From Microvirga makkahensis (GTDB lineage: Bacteria; Pseudomonadota; Alphaproteobacteria; Rhizobiales; Beijerinckiaceae), in contig NZ_WURB01000012.1 of assembly GCF_009830105.1 (NCBI RefSeq), positions 1 to 64,000 of the forward strand: 64,000 bases of DNA, read 5' to 3'. Below the pieces are notes generated by a model that was not told the DNA's origin, did not search any database, and worked only from the letters and a program-made list of their open reading frames with translations. Below are positions 7,640 to 16,161 of this stretch, piece by piece. Position numbers and translations under genes: made by a program. The number at the start of each line of letters is the position of its first letter. The first letter of the stretch is position 1.

Positions 7640-7687
7640 TTATTATCTCCAAAATAGGGGATCTCATTATTTTCAGAACAGGGGATC
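7640..7687. repeat. Two tandem imperfect 24-bp repeats
   Basis: 7640-7663 and 7664-7687 agree at 19 of 24 positions, and each ends in AGGGGATC. They lie in the 290-base gap between the tRNA scar and the next gene remnant. The gap also holds an AACTCG/CGAGTT inverted repeat near 7575-7592. Confidence 0.6.
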
Positions 7688-7709
7688 AAAACCCGATCAA
7701 ATGCGAGTC

Positions 7710-7919
7710 CTATGCCCAGAAAGGGACATAGCCCGCTCTCGGGCTTTCCGGATCTGCTGGCTTGATCAGGTTCCTATCTTTCGCCTCATCAATGATCCGG
7801 GTGACCTGAGCGGCGTTCTGTTCGGCGATCTCTAATCGCTGCCGAAGGGAGGCATTGGTCAGCTTCTCGCCTGCTATGAACCTGAGAACCGCGGGTTGGT
7901 AACAGGCACGAACTGGCCG
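7710..7919 (-). pseudogene. AlbA_2/RecG-like ATP-binding protein, C-terminal remnant
   Basis: The last 69 codons read VRACYQPAVLRFIAGEKLTN, then ASLRQRLEIAEQNAAQVTRI, and end YVPFWA. This is the winged-helix tail typical of the AlbA_2-domain 'RecG-related' ATP-binding proteins often found in mobile islands. The open frame continues upstream to 8123, but that part does not resemble the family, so most of the gene has been lost. It is likely non-functional. No start of its own is visible. Confidence 0.6.
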
Positions 7920-8162
7920 ACCGCCTGGCCACAGGATGCTCGCCAGGGTTCGTAGCCTCGCGCTGCCGCTCGCGCGGTTAGAGGCCTGCTGCGATGGCGC
8001 GGCCCTGGATTCTCCACTCGGATATAATCCTTTCTCGCCCGACGAGACCCCGTGGCGTATCCAGGAGCCAAAAAGAACCAGGGAGTTAACTCCTAGGAGC
8101 CTTCCCGAGGGGGCACCAATCATCCGGCCGACGGTTTAAGCTCCTAGCGAGGGAGCATGAAG

Positions 8163-8474
8163 ATGCGCAGTATAATCATCATCGCAATGAGCTTGGCAGT
8201 CCTCGCCCCGGGAGGCGCCCGGGCGCAAGACTGGACACCCTCGCTGGACAGCCAGCGAGAGGCCCGATGGGACGCCTGCTACAAGGAAACGAGACTGATC
8301 TACCGGACCCGAAACATGTCGCAAGAGCAGTTTCGGGTCACCATCAAGGACGCTCGCAGGAAGCACATGAGAATCTGCATGACCCGCGCAACGCCCCCTC
8401 GGCCGATCGCCTCGGTTGAAATTGCCGCGAACAAGCGCCCGTCGATTATCGCCGGGTGGGCTGCCAATCCGTAA
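8163..8474 (+). CDS. Secreted hypothetical protein
   Basis: This protein of about 103 residues starts MRSIIIIAMSLAVLAPGGAR, a clear cleavable signal peptide ending near AxA (GARAQ). The mature part is basic with two Cys (DACYKETR, MRICMTRA) that could form one disulfide, so it should be periplasmic. ATG at 8163 sits seven bases after GGGAG; ATG at 8157 is in frame but too close to it. No known domain was recognised. It marks the return to normal chromosomal gene style after the accessory region. Confidence 0.6.
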   Translation: MRSIIIIAMSLAVLAPGGARAQDWTPSLDSQREARWDACYKETRLIYRTRNMSQEQFRVTIKDARRKHMRICMTRATPPRPIASVEIAANKRPSIIAGWAANP

Positions 8475-8677
8475 CGGCACTCTACAGGCTGCGCTCGACA
8501 GCGGGCTGCGCCAGGTTGCCAACGCTTGCGATACTATATTACCTTGAAGCGTCGGCTTTCTCGGCAGTGCTTGCAATGCTCTCCCGTCGAGGCCGATCGG
8601 CTGGACGGCCCGACGAACAGGGCCGAACAGGAGCCCTGCTTACCTCTCCATGCGGCAGGGCAGTACAGGGGGCGCCT

Positions 8678-9088
8678 ATGAAACCAGCGGAGCAGCGTCG
8701 CGCCAGTCCTCGCTTGCACACCCTTCTCAAAGGGCAGATCATCTACGACAATCGTCTCTCCCGCATGGAATGCACGGTGCGGGACCTGTCCGAGGCCGGC
8801 GCGCGCCTCGTGTTCGCGCAGCCTGTCAAAATCCCCGCGGAATTCGAACTGCAGGTTCCCAGGAAGAAGCTCGTCCAGCGCGCGCAGGTGATGTGGTATG
8901 ACGGGCGCAATTACGGCATCAGGTTCCTTGACGATGATGCGGAAGCCGGAGGCCACGTCGAGCCGCTTCCCGTCGCCCGGGAGATATCGGGCGTGCCGGA
9001 AATTCTGGAGGAGGCTTGCCAGCGAGTCGCGCGGATTCTCGGCGTTCCGGTCGAGGCGATCCAGTTGAAGATCGAATTCAGGCGATGA
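8678..9088 (+). CDS. PilZ domain protein (putative c-di-GMP receptor)
   Basis: This 136-residue protein is built around a PilZ domain at residues about 6-85. It has the RRASPRL start (RxxxR c-di-GMP motif), CTVRDLSEAGARL (the D/N-x-S-x-x-G motif) and AQVMWYDGRNYGIRFLDDD as the closing strand. PilZ proteins bind cyclic-di-GMP and alter motility, polysaccharide or virulence functions by contact. Residues 95-136 form an extra helical tail. The start at 8678 follows AGGGGG; the longer frame upstream lacks family similarity. It stands alone between the secreted protein and the inositol operon's end, so its partner is unknown. Confidence 0.85.
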   Translation: MKPAEQRRASPRLHTLLKGQIIYDNRLSRMECTVRDLSEAGARLVFAQPVKIPAEFELQVPRKKLVQRAQVMWYDGRNYGIRFLDDDAEAGGHVEPLPVAREISGVPEILEEACQRVARILGVPVEAIQLKIEFRR

Positions 9089-9203
9089 TTCTGCCGCGGC
9101 AGCGGGGGTGAGGAAAAAAACCAGCCTCTTCCGATCGATTCCGTGATCCAGCGGAAACCGGAGCGCTCGTCGCCGACGCTGACCTCCGGTTCCGCACCGT
9201 GCG

Positions 9204-10001
9204 CTACGCCACCATCCACTCGTGGTCCGGATCGTTGTGGAATTTCCAGATCCGCTTCGGGCCCGCCATGACGTTCAGGTAATAGAGCTCATAGCCGTGC
9301 GGCGCGCCGACCGGATGATAACCCTTCGGCACCAGTACCACGTCGCCATTGCTGGCGGCGAGCGTCTCGTCGAGGGAACGGTCGTCCGTATAGACGCGCT
9401 GCAGCGCAAAGCCCGCCGGCGGATTGAGGCGGTGGTAATAGGTTTCCTCCAGCAGCGATTCGTGAGGCAGCATGTCCCGATCGTGCTTGTGGGGCGGATA
9501 GCTCGACCAGTGGCCCGAAGGCGTGATCACCTCCACCACGAGCAGGCTTTCCGCAGGCTCCGTCTCGGGCAGGATGTTGCGGACATGGCGCGTGTTCGTG
9601 CCCTTGCCGCGCGTTTCCTGGCCGACCTGGTCGGGGGGGATGATGCGCGCCGGCAGCTTGCCCTCGGCGGGTGCGGTGCAGACCGCGATCTCGCAATCCG
9701 TTTCGGCTTCCAGCGACCACTCGGAACGGGCAGGCGCATAAAGCGACCACGGATCCGGCTCGAACGGCGAGGCGCGCCCACCGATCACACCGAAATCCCG
9801 GCTCCCCGCGCCCACCCGCGCGCAGCCTGAAAGCATCACGATGCAAGCCTCCCGGTCTCCCGTCTGCTGTTTCAAGCTCTGACCGCTTTTAAGCTGGTAG
9901 ACCTCGAATCCCACATAAGTCCAACCGGCCGATTCCGGCGTGATGGCGTGGATGCGCCCGTTCGTATCGGGCTTGGACGGTTTGACGAGAAGCTTCGACA
10001 T
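9204..10001 (-). CDS. iolB: 5-deoxy-glucuronate isomerase
   Basis: IolB converts 5-deoxy-glucuronate to 2-deoxy-5-keto-gluconate, the fourth step of myo-inositol breakdown, in the cytosol. The 265 residues have the double-cupin plan. Clear IolB features are SGHWSSYPPHKHD (metal-binding His), the EETYYHRLNPPAGFALQRVY segment, GDVVLVPKGYHPVGAPHGY and the YYLNVMAG close. It is the last gene of iolC-D-E-B on the minus strand, 12 bases after iolE, and is surely co-transcribed with it. Length and motifs are normal. Confidence 0.96.
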   Translation of the reverse strand: MSKLLVKPSKPDTNGRIHAITPESAGWTYVGFEVYQLKSGQSLKQQTGDREACIVMLSGCARVGAGSRDFGVIGGRASPFEPDPWSLYAPARSEWSLEAETDCEIAVCTAPAEGKLPARIIPPDQVGQETRGKGTNTRHVRNILPETEPAESLLVVEVITPSGHWSSYPPHKHDRDMLPHESLLEETYYHRLNPPAGFALQRVYTDDRSLDETLAASNGDVVLVPKGYHPVGAPHGYELYYLNVMAGPKRIWKFHNDPDHEWMVA

Positions 10002-10013
10002 CGTGCGCTCTCC

Positions 10014-10898
10014 TTATCGCAGGCCCGCTTCCTTCAGGAACCGGGTGAGATTGGCGTATCCCATCTTGGCATAGGTGAGCGGATGCGCCTTCTTGGGGTC
10101 CTGCTCCGCTTCGATGACCACCCAGCCATTGTAGCCCGGCAGTTCTTGGAAGACCGAGACGAAATCCACCATGCCGTCGCCTGGAACCGTGTAGACGCCC
10201 TCGATGACGGAATCGAGGAAGCTCCAGCCTTCGGCCCTCGACCTCTCCATCACGGACTTGCGTACATCCTTGGTGTGCACATGGCTGATGCGGCTGCGGT
10301 AGCGGCGTGCCAGGGCGGCCGGATCGGCGCCGCCCCAGGTGGCGTGACCGGTGTCGAGCAGCAGATGCACCGCCTCGCCCGTGACGCGCATGAAGGCATC
10401 GATATCGGCTTCCGACTCCACGATGGTGCCCATGTGGTGGTGATAGACAACACGCACGCCTTCCTGCAGGGTCCGTTCGGCGACCTGGGTGATGCGGCGT
10501 CCGAACTCCGCCCAGTCGCCGTCCTTCATGACGGGGCGCTGCGAGAGCGGCTTGAGGCGGTCCCCGTGAATGGCGTTCGAGGTTTCGGCGAAGACGAGCA
10601 CGTTCGAGCCCATGGCCTTCAGGAGATCGAGATGCGGGCGCAAAGCCGTCATTTCCGCATCGGCGTCGCGCTTGAGCAATTCCGCCGAATACCAGCCGGA
10701 CACGCAGGCGAGACCGAAGGGCGCGAGCGCCTTCCTGAGCGTTTCCGGCTCGCGCGGGAACTTGTTCCCGAGTTCCATGCCCTCGAAGCCCGCCTCCTTG
10801 GCTTCCGCCAAGCATACCTCCAGCGGCGTCTCGCCGCCGAGTTCCGGCATATCGTCGTTGGACCAGCCGATGGGGTTCGCCCCGATGCGGATCGTCAT
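10014..10898 (-). CDS. iolE: Myo-inosose-2 dehydratase
   Basis: IolE dehydrates 2-keto-myo-inositol to 3D-trihydroxy-cyclohexane-1,2-dione, the second step of the pathway. The 294 residues form an AP-endonuclease-2-like TIM barrel. Visible features are the GANPIGWSNDDMPELGG start, ELGNKFPREPETL, VYHHHMGTIVES and the metal-site region LLLDTGHATWGG. The final stretch NLTRFLKEAGLR is typical. It lies 22 bases after iolD and 12 before iolB on the minus strand. Nothing is unusual. Confidence 0.96.
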   Translation of the reverse strand: MTIRIGANPIGWSNDDMPELGGETPLEVCLAEAKEAGFEGMELGNKFPREPETLRKALAPFGLACVSGWYSAELLKRDADAEMTALRPHLDLLKAMGSNVLVFAETSNAIHGDRLKPLSQRPVMKDGDWAEFGRRITQVAERTLQEGVRVVYHHHMGTIVESEADIDAFMRVTGEAVHLLLDTGHATWGGADPAALARRYRSRISHVHTKDVRKSVMERSRAEGWSFLDSVIEGVYTVPGDGMVDFVSVFQELPGYNGWVVIEAEQDPKKAHPLTYAKMGYANLTRFLKEAGLR

Positions 10899-10920
10899 CT
10901 GTCGTTATCCTTCTGAGTGG

Positions 10921-12768
10921 TCAGTCGCCCACGCGCTGTGCAGCGACAGCTAATTCATATTCTTTTCGCGCGGCCTTCACCTGTTCGCGTGATGACACTT
11001 CGGGCACCGCCACGTCCCACCAATGACCGCCCTCGTCGGTGGAGGCGAGCGGATCGGTGTCGATGACAATCACGGTGCTGCGCTCGGACGCGCGCGCTTT
11101 CTTCAATGCATCTTCCAGTTCGGCGATGCTCTTCACCTTCAGCGATTGGGCGCCGAGACTCGCCGCATGGGCCGCGAAATCGATCTCGGGCAAGGTCACG
11201 TGATTGGTGTGCCGGAGAAGATTGTTGAAGCTCTCTCCGCCGGTAGCGCGCTGCAGGCGGTTGATGCAGCCATAGCCGCGGTTGTCGAGCAGTACGACCG
11301 TGAGCTTCTGGCCCAGCATGACGGAGGTGGCGAGTTCGGAATTCATCATCAGATAGGAGCCGTCCCCCACCATCACGATCACCTCGCGCGCGGGCTCGGC
11401 CATCTTCACGCCGAGGCCGCCCGCGATCTCGTAGCCCATGCAGGAATAGCCGTATTCCATATGATAGCCGAGGGCGGCGCTCGCCTTCCAGTGCTTGTGC
11501 AGTTCGCCGGGCAGGCCGCCCGCGGCACAGACCACCACATCGCTGGGAGAGGCGCTGCGCTGCACCGCGCCGATCACCTGCGCATCGGAAGGAAGCTCCG
11601 CGTTCGTCGGATCGGTGAAGCGCGCCGCGGTCTCGAACCAGCGGGACTTCTCCTCGTGGCCCCTCGCAGCCCATGCCTCGGGTGCCCTCCAGGCGCCGAG
11701 GGCGCGGCTCAGTTCTTCGAGGCCTACACGCGCATCGCAGACGAGCGGCAGCGCATTGTGCTTGGCGGCATCGAAGGTCTGCACGTTGAGACCGACGATA
11801 CGGCGGCTCGGATTCTTGAACAGGGCCCAGGAGCCGGTGGTGAAATCCTGCAGGCGCGTCCCGACGGCGATCACCACGTCGGCTTCCTCGGCGAGCGCAT
11901 TGGCGGCTCCCGTGCCGGTCACGCCTACTGCGCCGAGATTGGCCGGATGGTCGTGTGGCAGGCTCGACTTGCCCGCCTGCGTCTCGCCGACGAACAAGCC
12001 ATGCTTGTGCGCGAAGTCAGCCAGCATCTTCTCGGCGCTGGAATAGAGCACGCCGCCGCCCGCCACGATGAATGGCTTCTTCGCGTTACGGATGAGGTCC
12101 GCGGCTTGTGCGAGTTCCGACTCGTCCGGGCGGGTGCGGCGCGGCGCCCAGATTTTCTCGGCGAAGAAGCTCTCGGGATAATCATACGCCTCGGCCTGCG
12201 TGTCCTGGCAGAGCGCGAGCGTCACCGGTCCGCAATCGGCGGGATCGGTGAGAACGCTCATGGCGCGCTGAAGGGCGGGGATGATCTGTTCGGGACGGGC
12301 GATGCGGTCGAAATAGCGGGAGACCGGCTTGAAGCAGTCGTTGGCCGAAACCGTGCCGTCCGAAAAGCTCTCGATCTGCTGCAGCACCGGATCGGGCTTG
12401 CGATTGGCGAAGACGTCGCCGGGCAGGAGCAGGACGGGGAGGCGATTGACGTGCGCCACCGCTGCTGCCGTGACCATGTTCGTTGCGCCGGGGCCAATGG
12501 AGGTGGTGCAGGCCATCATGCGTCGGCGGCGCGAGGTTTTCGCGAAGGCGATCGCCGCATGGGCCATGCCCTGCTCGTTGTGGGCGCGAAAGGTGGGGAG
12601 CCTGTCGCGCACGTCGTGCAGCGCCTCGCCCATGCCTGCCACGTTGCCGTGACCGAAGATGGCCCAGACGCCGCCGAACAGCGGCAGGACCTGTCCGTCA
12701 ATCTCCGTCTTCTGTGCGGTGATGAACCGGGCAACGGCTTGCGCCATGGTGAGGCGGATCGTGCTCAT
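10921..12768 (-). CDS. iolD: 3D-(3,5/4)-trihydroxycyclohexane-1,2-dione hydrolase
   Basis: IolD opens the inositol-derived ring to 5-deoxy-glucuronate using thiamine diphosphate. The 615-residue protein has the usual three domains. The N-terminal pyrimidine domain carries the catalytic Glu in FRAHNEQGMAHAA. The central domain is Rossmann-like (KKPFIVAGGGVLYS). The C-terminal diphosphate domain has GDGSYLMMNSELA and ends the motif at LLDNRGYGCIN. The length fits the family. It is the second gene of the minus-strand operon; a hairpin at 12830 separates it from iolC. Confidence 0.96.
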   Translation of the reverse strand: MSTIRLTMAQAVARFITAQKTEIDGQVLPLFGGVWAIFGHGNVAGMGEALHDVRDRLPTFRAHNEQGMAHAAIAFAKTSRRRRMMACTTSIGPGATNMVTAAAVAHVNRLPVLLLPGDVFANRKPDPVLQQIESFSDGTVSANDCFKPVSRYFDRIARPEQIIPALQRAMSVLTDPADCGPVTLALCQDTQAEAYDYPESFFAEKIWAPRRTRPDESELAQAADLIRNAKKPFIVAGGGVLYSSAEKMLADFAHKHGLFVGETQAGKSSLPHDHPANLGAVGVTGTGAANALAEEADVVIAVGTRLQDFTTGSWALFKNPSRRIVGLNVQTFDAAKHNALPLVCDARVGLEELSRALGAWRAPEAWAARGHEEKSRWFETAARFTDPTNAELPSDAQVIGAVQRSASPSDVVVCAAGGLPGELHKHWKASAALGYHMEYGYSCMGYEIAGGLGVKMAEPAREVIVMVGDGSYLMMNSELATSVMLGQKLTVVLLDNRGYGCINRLQRATGGESFNNLLRHTNHVTLPEIDFAAHAASLGAQSLKVKSIAELEDALKKARASERSTVIVIDTDPLASTDEGGHWWDVAVPEVSSREQVKAARKEYELAVAAQRVGD

Positions 12769-12829
12769 GAGCGTTTCTCTCGAAATGCGCCGGACGCGAT
12801 GCCGGCAGCGTTCTCAGGTTTTGCAGTTC

Positions 12830-12866
12830 ATGAAAAGAGGGCGGAGCCGGCAACCGGCTCCGCCCT
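12830..12866 (-). terminator. Strong hairpin between iolC and iolD
   Basis: A 13-bp perfect stem (12838-12850 with 12854-12866) has a 3-base loop. On the minus strand it is followed by CTTTTC. It could attenuate iolDEB relative to iolC or protect the iolC message. Confidence 0.65.
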
Positions 12867-12871
12867 TCGTC

Positions 12872-14785
12872 TTAGGCAGCCTTGGCTTGTCCGGACGCGC
12901 GCTGCCAGATGTCGACAAGCCGTTGGAAGCGGCCGGCCATGTCGGCGACGGCGGCCTCGTCCGAGATCTCGCCCTTGAGCCAGCGCCGCGCGGCATCGTT
13001 GAAGATGGTGCGGCCGACAGCAAACCCCTTCACCCGAGGCTCCGATGCTGCGGCGGCGAAGGCGATTTCGAGCTGATCCTCCGGCGCTTCGAGGCCGAGC
13101 AGCACGATGCCGCGGCAATAGGCGTCGTTCTTCGTGATCACGGCGCCGACGGCCTTCCACGCTGCTTTGTCCTGCTGCGGCTCGAGCTTCCACCAGTCGG
13201 GCCGAATGCCGAGATCGTAGAGATGCTGGACGATACCCGCGACCGTATTGGTCTTCAGCGGTCCGTGCTTGCCGGCGATGATCTCGATCAGAAGCTCCCG
13301 TCCGATGCGCCGCGCGGCGTCATGGATGCGCAGCAACTCACGTTCCTGGCGTGCTTTGATCTCCGGCGGGTCGTCCGGATGGTAGAAGCACAGGCATTTG
13401 ATAGTGTGGCCCACAGGCCATTCCACGAGTTTCGCGCCGATGCTGCCGCTGCCCTCGAAATCGAGCGGGCGCGAGCCCGGCAGCTCCACCGGGCGGCCGA
13501 TCCAGAACGGATGATCGGCCGCCCGGAACAGCGCTTCGCGGCCATAGGTGTCGTCGATCAGCATGCCGAAGCCGGGGCGGCCATCGGCCACCTGCGCGGC
13601 GGCCTGCACGGCGAGCACTTTGAGGGCGGGGATGCGGTCGACGGACGCACCGACCTCGTTCGCCATCGCCTCCAGCTGAGCGCGGTGATCGATGGCGAAC
13701 GCCATAAGCGTATCCGCTTGAGGACGGCGGGTCGTCGCCCAATGGATGTGGTTGATGCCCTCGTCGAACCGCAGCGCCTTGTGGCGGCTGCCCTCCTTCA
13801 GGAAGTGCTGCAGCTCCGGGAAGGTCGGGATCTCCGGCGAGCAGAGCAGGCGCGAGACTGCGAAGGCCCCGCTCGCATTGGCATAGGCGCAGCACGTCTC
13901 GAGCTTCTCGTCCCTGAGCCAGCCGCGGAGGAATCCGGACAGGAAGGCGTCACCCGCGCCGAGTACGTTGTAGACCTCGACCGGGAAGCCGGGACCCTTC
14001 TCGCCGTCGTCGAGGGAATCCGGGACGTCGCCGGGAAACACAACGCAGCCCATGGGTCCGCGCTTGCACACGATGGTGGCCTTCGAGATCGACCGGATCG
14101 CGCGGATCGCGGCAAGGGTATCCTCCGAGCCGCCGGCGATGTGCAGCTCCTCCTCCGTGCCGACGACAAGGTCGCAATCGGCCAAGACGGGCTTCAGGTG
14201 TTCGGTGACCGCATCGGAGCGCACGTAGCGCGACTCGCCCGCGCCATGGCCGAGGAGGCCCCAAAGATTGGGGCGGTAATCCACGTCGAACACCACTTTG
14301 CGCCCATGCGCTTTGGCGATGCGGATCGCCTTCTTCTGTGCGGCGGCGGTGCTCTCCCGCGAGAAATGCGTGCCGGTGACGACGACGGCGGCAGCGGAGG
14401 CGACGAATTTCTCGTCGATGTCGTCCTCGGTCAGGGCCATGTCGGCGCAGTTGTCGCGATAGAAGATGAGCGGGAAGGAATCCTCGTCCCGGACGCCGAG
14501 GATGACGAGGGCGGTCAGGCGCTCCCTGTCGGTGACGATGCCTTGCGTGGAGACGCCCTCGCGCTCCAACTGCTCGCGGATGAAGCGGCCCATGGCCTCG
14601 TCGCCCACGCGGGTGATCAGGCCCGATCTCAGCCCGAGGCGTGCCGTTCCGATGGCGATGTTGGCAGGGCACCCGCCGACGGCTTTCGAGAAGGAGGCCA
14701 TGTCCTCCAGCCGGCCGCCGACCTGCTGGCCGTACAGATCGACCGAGGCGCGGCCGATGGTGATCACATCCAAGGTCGGCTCCAT
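12872..14785 (-). CDS. iolC: Bifunctional 5-dehydro-2-deoxygluconokinase / DKGP aldolase-like (IolC-DUF2090)
   Basis: This 637-residue fusion has an N-terminal PfkB kinase (about 1-325) that phosphorylates 2-deoxy-5-keto-gluconate. It shows AVGGCPANIAIG, FDVDYRPNLWG, and the anion-hole and catalytic motif GAGDAF at 276-281. The C-terminal domain (about 340-637) is DUF2090, proposed to supply IolJ-like aldolase activity that splits the product to malonate semialdehyde and dihydroxyacetone phosphate. No separate iolJ is seen nearby, which fits. It is the first gene of the minus-strand operon, with operator-like palindromes upstream. The fusion is usual in Hyphomicrobiales; the aldolase role is from family knowledge. 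Confidence 0.93.
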   Translation of the reverse strand: MEPTLDVITIGRASVDLYGQQVGGRLEDMASFSKAVGGCPANIAIGTARLGLRSGLITRVGDEAMGRFIREQLEREGVSTQGIVTDRERLTALVILGVRDEDSFPLIFYRDNCADMALTEDDIDEKFVASAAAVVVTGTHFSRESTAAAQKKAIRIAKAHGRKVVFDVDYRPNLWGLLGHGAGESRYVRSDAVTEHLKPVLADCDLVVGTEEELHIAGGSEDTLAAIRAIRSISKATIVCKRGPMGCVVFPGDVPDSLDDGEKGPGFPVEVYNVLGAGDAFLSGFLRGWLRDEKLETCCAYANASGAFAVSRLLCSPEIPTFPELQHFLKEGSRHKALRFDEGINHIHWATTRRPQADTLMAFAIDHRAQLEAMANEVGASVDRIPALKVLAVQAAAQVADGRPGFGMLIDDTYGREALFRAADHPFWIGRPVELPGSRPLDFEGSGSIGAKLVEWPVGHTIKCLCFYHPDDPPEIKARQERELLRIHDAARRIGRELLIEIIAGKHGPLKTNTVAGIVQHLYDLGIRPDWWKLEPQQDKAAWKAVGAVITKNDAYCRGIVLLGLEAPEDQLEIAFAAAASEPRVKGFAVGRTIFNDAARRWLKGEISDEAAVADMAGRFQRLVDIWQRASGQAKAA

Positions 14786-14852
14786 GCTATTCCTCCCACG
14801 GCCGGCCTCCTCTCGGAAGCCGTATCAGGGCAGCGTTCTGCCCTTGCGCTTA

Positions 14853-14898
14853 TAGAACGTTTATTCTACTAGCAACATATCCTGGAATATCAATTCCA
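14853..14898. promoter_or_regulatory. Paired IolR-type operators, iolC-iolG divergent region
   Basis: TGGAATATCAATTCCA (14883-14898) is a GGAA-N6-TTCC palindrome, the form reported for RpiR-type IolR in Sinorhizobium. A weaker partner, TAGAACGTTTATTCTA, begins exactly 30 bases before it (14853-14868). They lie between the divergent iolC and iolG starts and could control both. Confidence 0.7.
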
Positions 14899-14934
14899 AA
14901 TTCGCCGGTAGTCGGCAAAGAACCCGGGGGAAAC

Positions 14935-15924
14935 ATGATCAGGATCGCCGTTCTGGGCGCAGGTCGCATCGGCCGCATTCACGGGCGCAACGCCGCCAAC
15001 CATCCCGACGCCCGCCTGGTGGCGGTCGCTGATCCACATGCCCCCTCCGCCGAGGACCTGGCGGTGGCGACGGGGGCGGAAGTCGCGGCCCTCGACGAGA
15101 TCGTCGAGCGCTCCGACGTCGACGCCATTCTCATCTGCACGCCGACCGCGACGCATGCCGATCTCATCGAGCGCGGCGCGAAGGCGGGCAAGGCGGTCTT
15201 CTGCGAGAAGCCCGTCGATCTTTCGAGCGCCCGCATCGAGACCTGTCTCGCTGCCGTCGAAAAGGCGGGGACGCCGCTGATGATCGGCTTCAACCGCCGC
15301 TTCGACCCCAACTTCGCTTCCCTGCGCCGCCGTCTGGCCGACGGAGAGGTGGGCGAGGTGGAGCTCGTGACGATTCTCTCCCGCGATCCCGGTCCGCCGC
15401 CGGTCAGCTACATCAAGACCTCCGGCGGCCTGTTCCGGGACATGATGATCCACGATCTCGACATGGCGCGCTTCCTGCTGCTCGGCGACGAGCCCGTCGA
15501 GGTGCACGCGGTCGGCTCCTCTCTGGTCGACCCGGCCATCGGCGACGCGGGAGATGTGGATACCGCGGCGGTCATGCTGAAGACGGCCAAGGGCAGGATC
15601 GTCCAGATCTCCAATTCCCGCCGCGCGACCTACGGCTACGATCAGCGCATTGAGGTGCATGGCTCGAAGGGCATGATCCGCGCGGGCAACATTCACCGCA
15701 CCACGGTGGAGGTGGCGAACGCCTCCGGCATCACCGCCGACCCGGTGCAGGATTTCTTCCTGGAGCGCTATGCGGAAGCCTATCGCGACGAACTCGCCGC
15801 GTTCCTGAACGCGATTCGCGACGGCAGGCCATGCGATCCTACCGGCCGTGACGGCCTGATGGCCCAGCGCCTCGCGGATGCGGCGACCGAGTCGGCGCAG
15901 ACAGGCAAGCCGGCGAGGCTGTAA
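14935..15924 (+). CDS. iolG: Inositol 2-dehydrogenase
   Basis: This 329-residue Gfo/Idh/MocA enzyme oxidises myo-inositol to scyllo-inosose with NAD+, the entry step of the pathway. The Rossmann start AVLGAGRIGRIHGRN, the FCEKPVDL segment (EKP motif), GFNRRFDPNF, and the DMMIHDLDMARFLLG-like helix with its catalytic His are all present. It ends normally. It is divergent from iolC across a 149-base region with two operator-like palindromes. A second Gfo/Idh at 20641 is more distant, so this one is the better IolG. Confidence 0.92.
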   Translation: MIRIAVLGAGRIGRIHGRNAANHPDARLVAVADPHAPSAEDLAVATGAEVAALDEIVERSDVDAILICTPTATHADLIERGAKAGKAVFCEKPVDLSSARIETCLAAVEKAGTPLMIGFNRRFDPNFASLRRRLADGEVGEVELVTILSRDPGPPPVSYIKTSGGLFRDMMIHDLDMARFLLLGDEPVEVHAVGSSLVDPAIGDAGDVDTAAVMLKTAKGRIVQISNSRRATYGYDQRIEVHGSKGMIRAGNIHRTTVEVANASGITADPVQDFFLERYAEAYRDELAAFLNAIRDGRPCDPTGRDGLMAQRLADAATESAQTGKPARL

Positions 15925-15987
15925 GCCGCAAGCGCTGTCCCGGGACTGCATGGCAGGGGCGGAATCGCTTGCTGAATGCTCGTCCTT

Positions 15988-16118
15988 GCCATGGCCGTTC
16001 CCGGACGTGATCCGGGGATCGGTCCCGGCCATCCCGATCCCGACAAGGGCGGCCCTTCCTAAGCATCGGGATCATCGACGCAAGGCCGGTGATGACGGAA
16101 GGAGGGAACGTGATGTCC
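15988..16118. repeat. Intergenic repeat, type B (copy 1)
   Basis: Between iolG and iolR, the segments CCCGATCCCGA, CGGGATCATCG and AAGGCCGGTGATGACGGAAGG match the type-B intergenic repeat at 40905-41035. No gene lies in 15925-16161. Confidence 0.5.
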
Positions 16119-16161
16119 GGTAGACGAACCCGAGTCGGCTCCGCCACCCGAGGCGCGCGTC

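Noticed and set aside
11023..14872. Long plus-strand frames (over 600 and 700 codons) opposite iolD and iolC
   Set aside because: They are antisense shadows caused by high GC at third codon positions; the minus-strand genes have clear family motifs.
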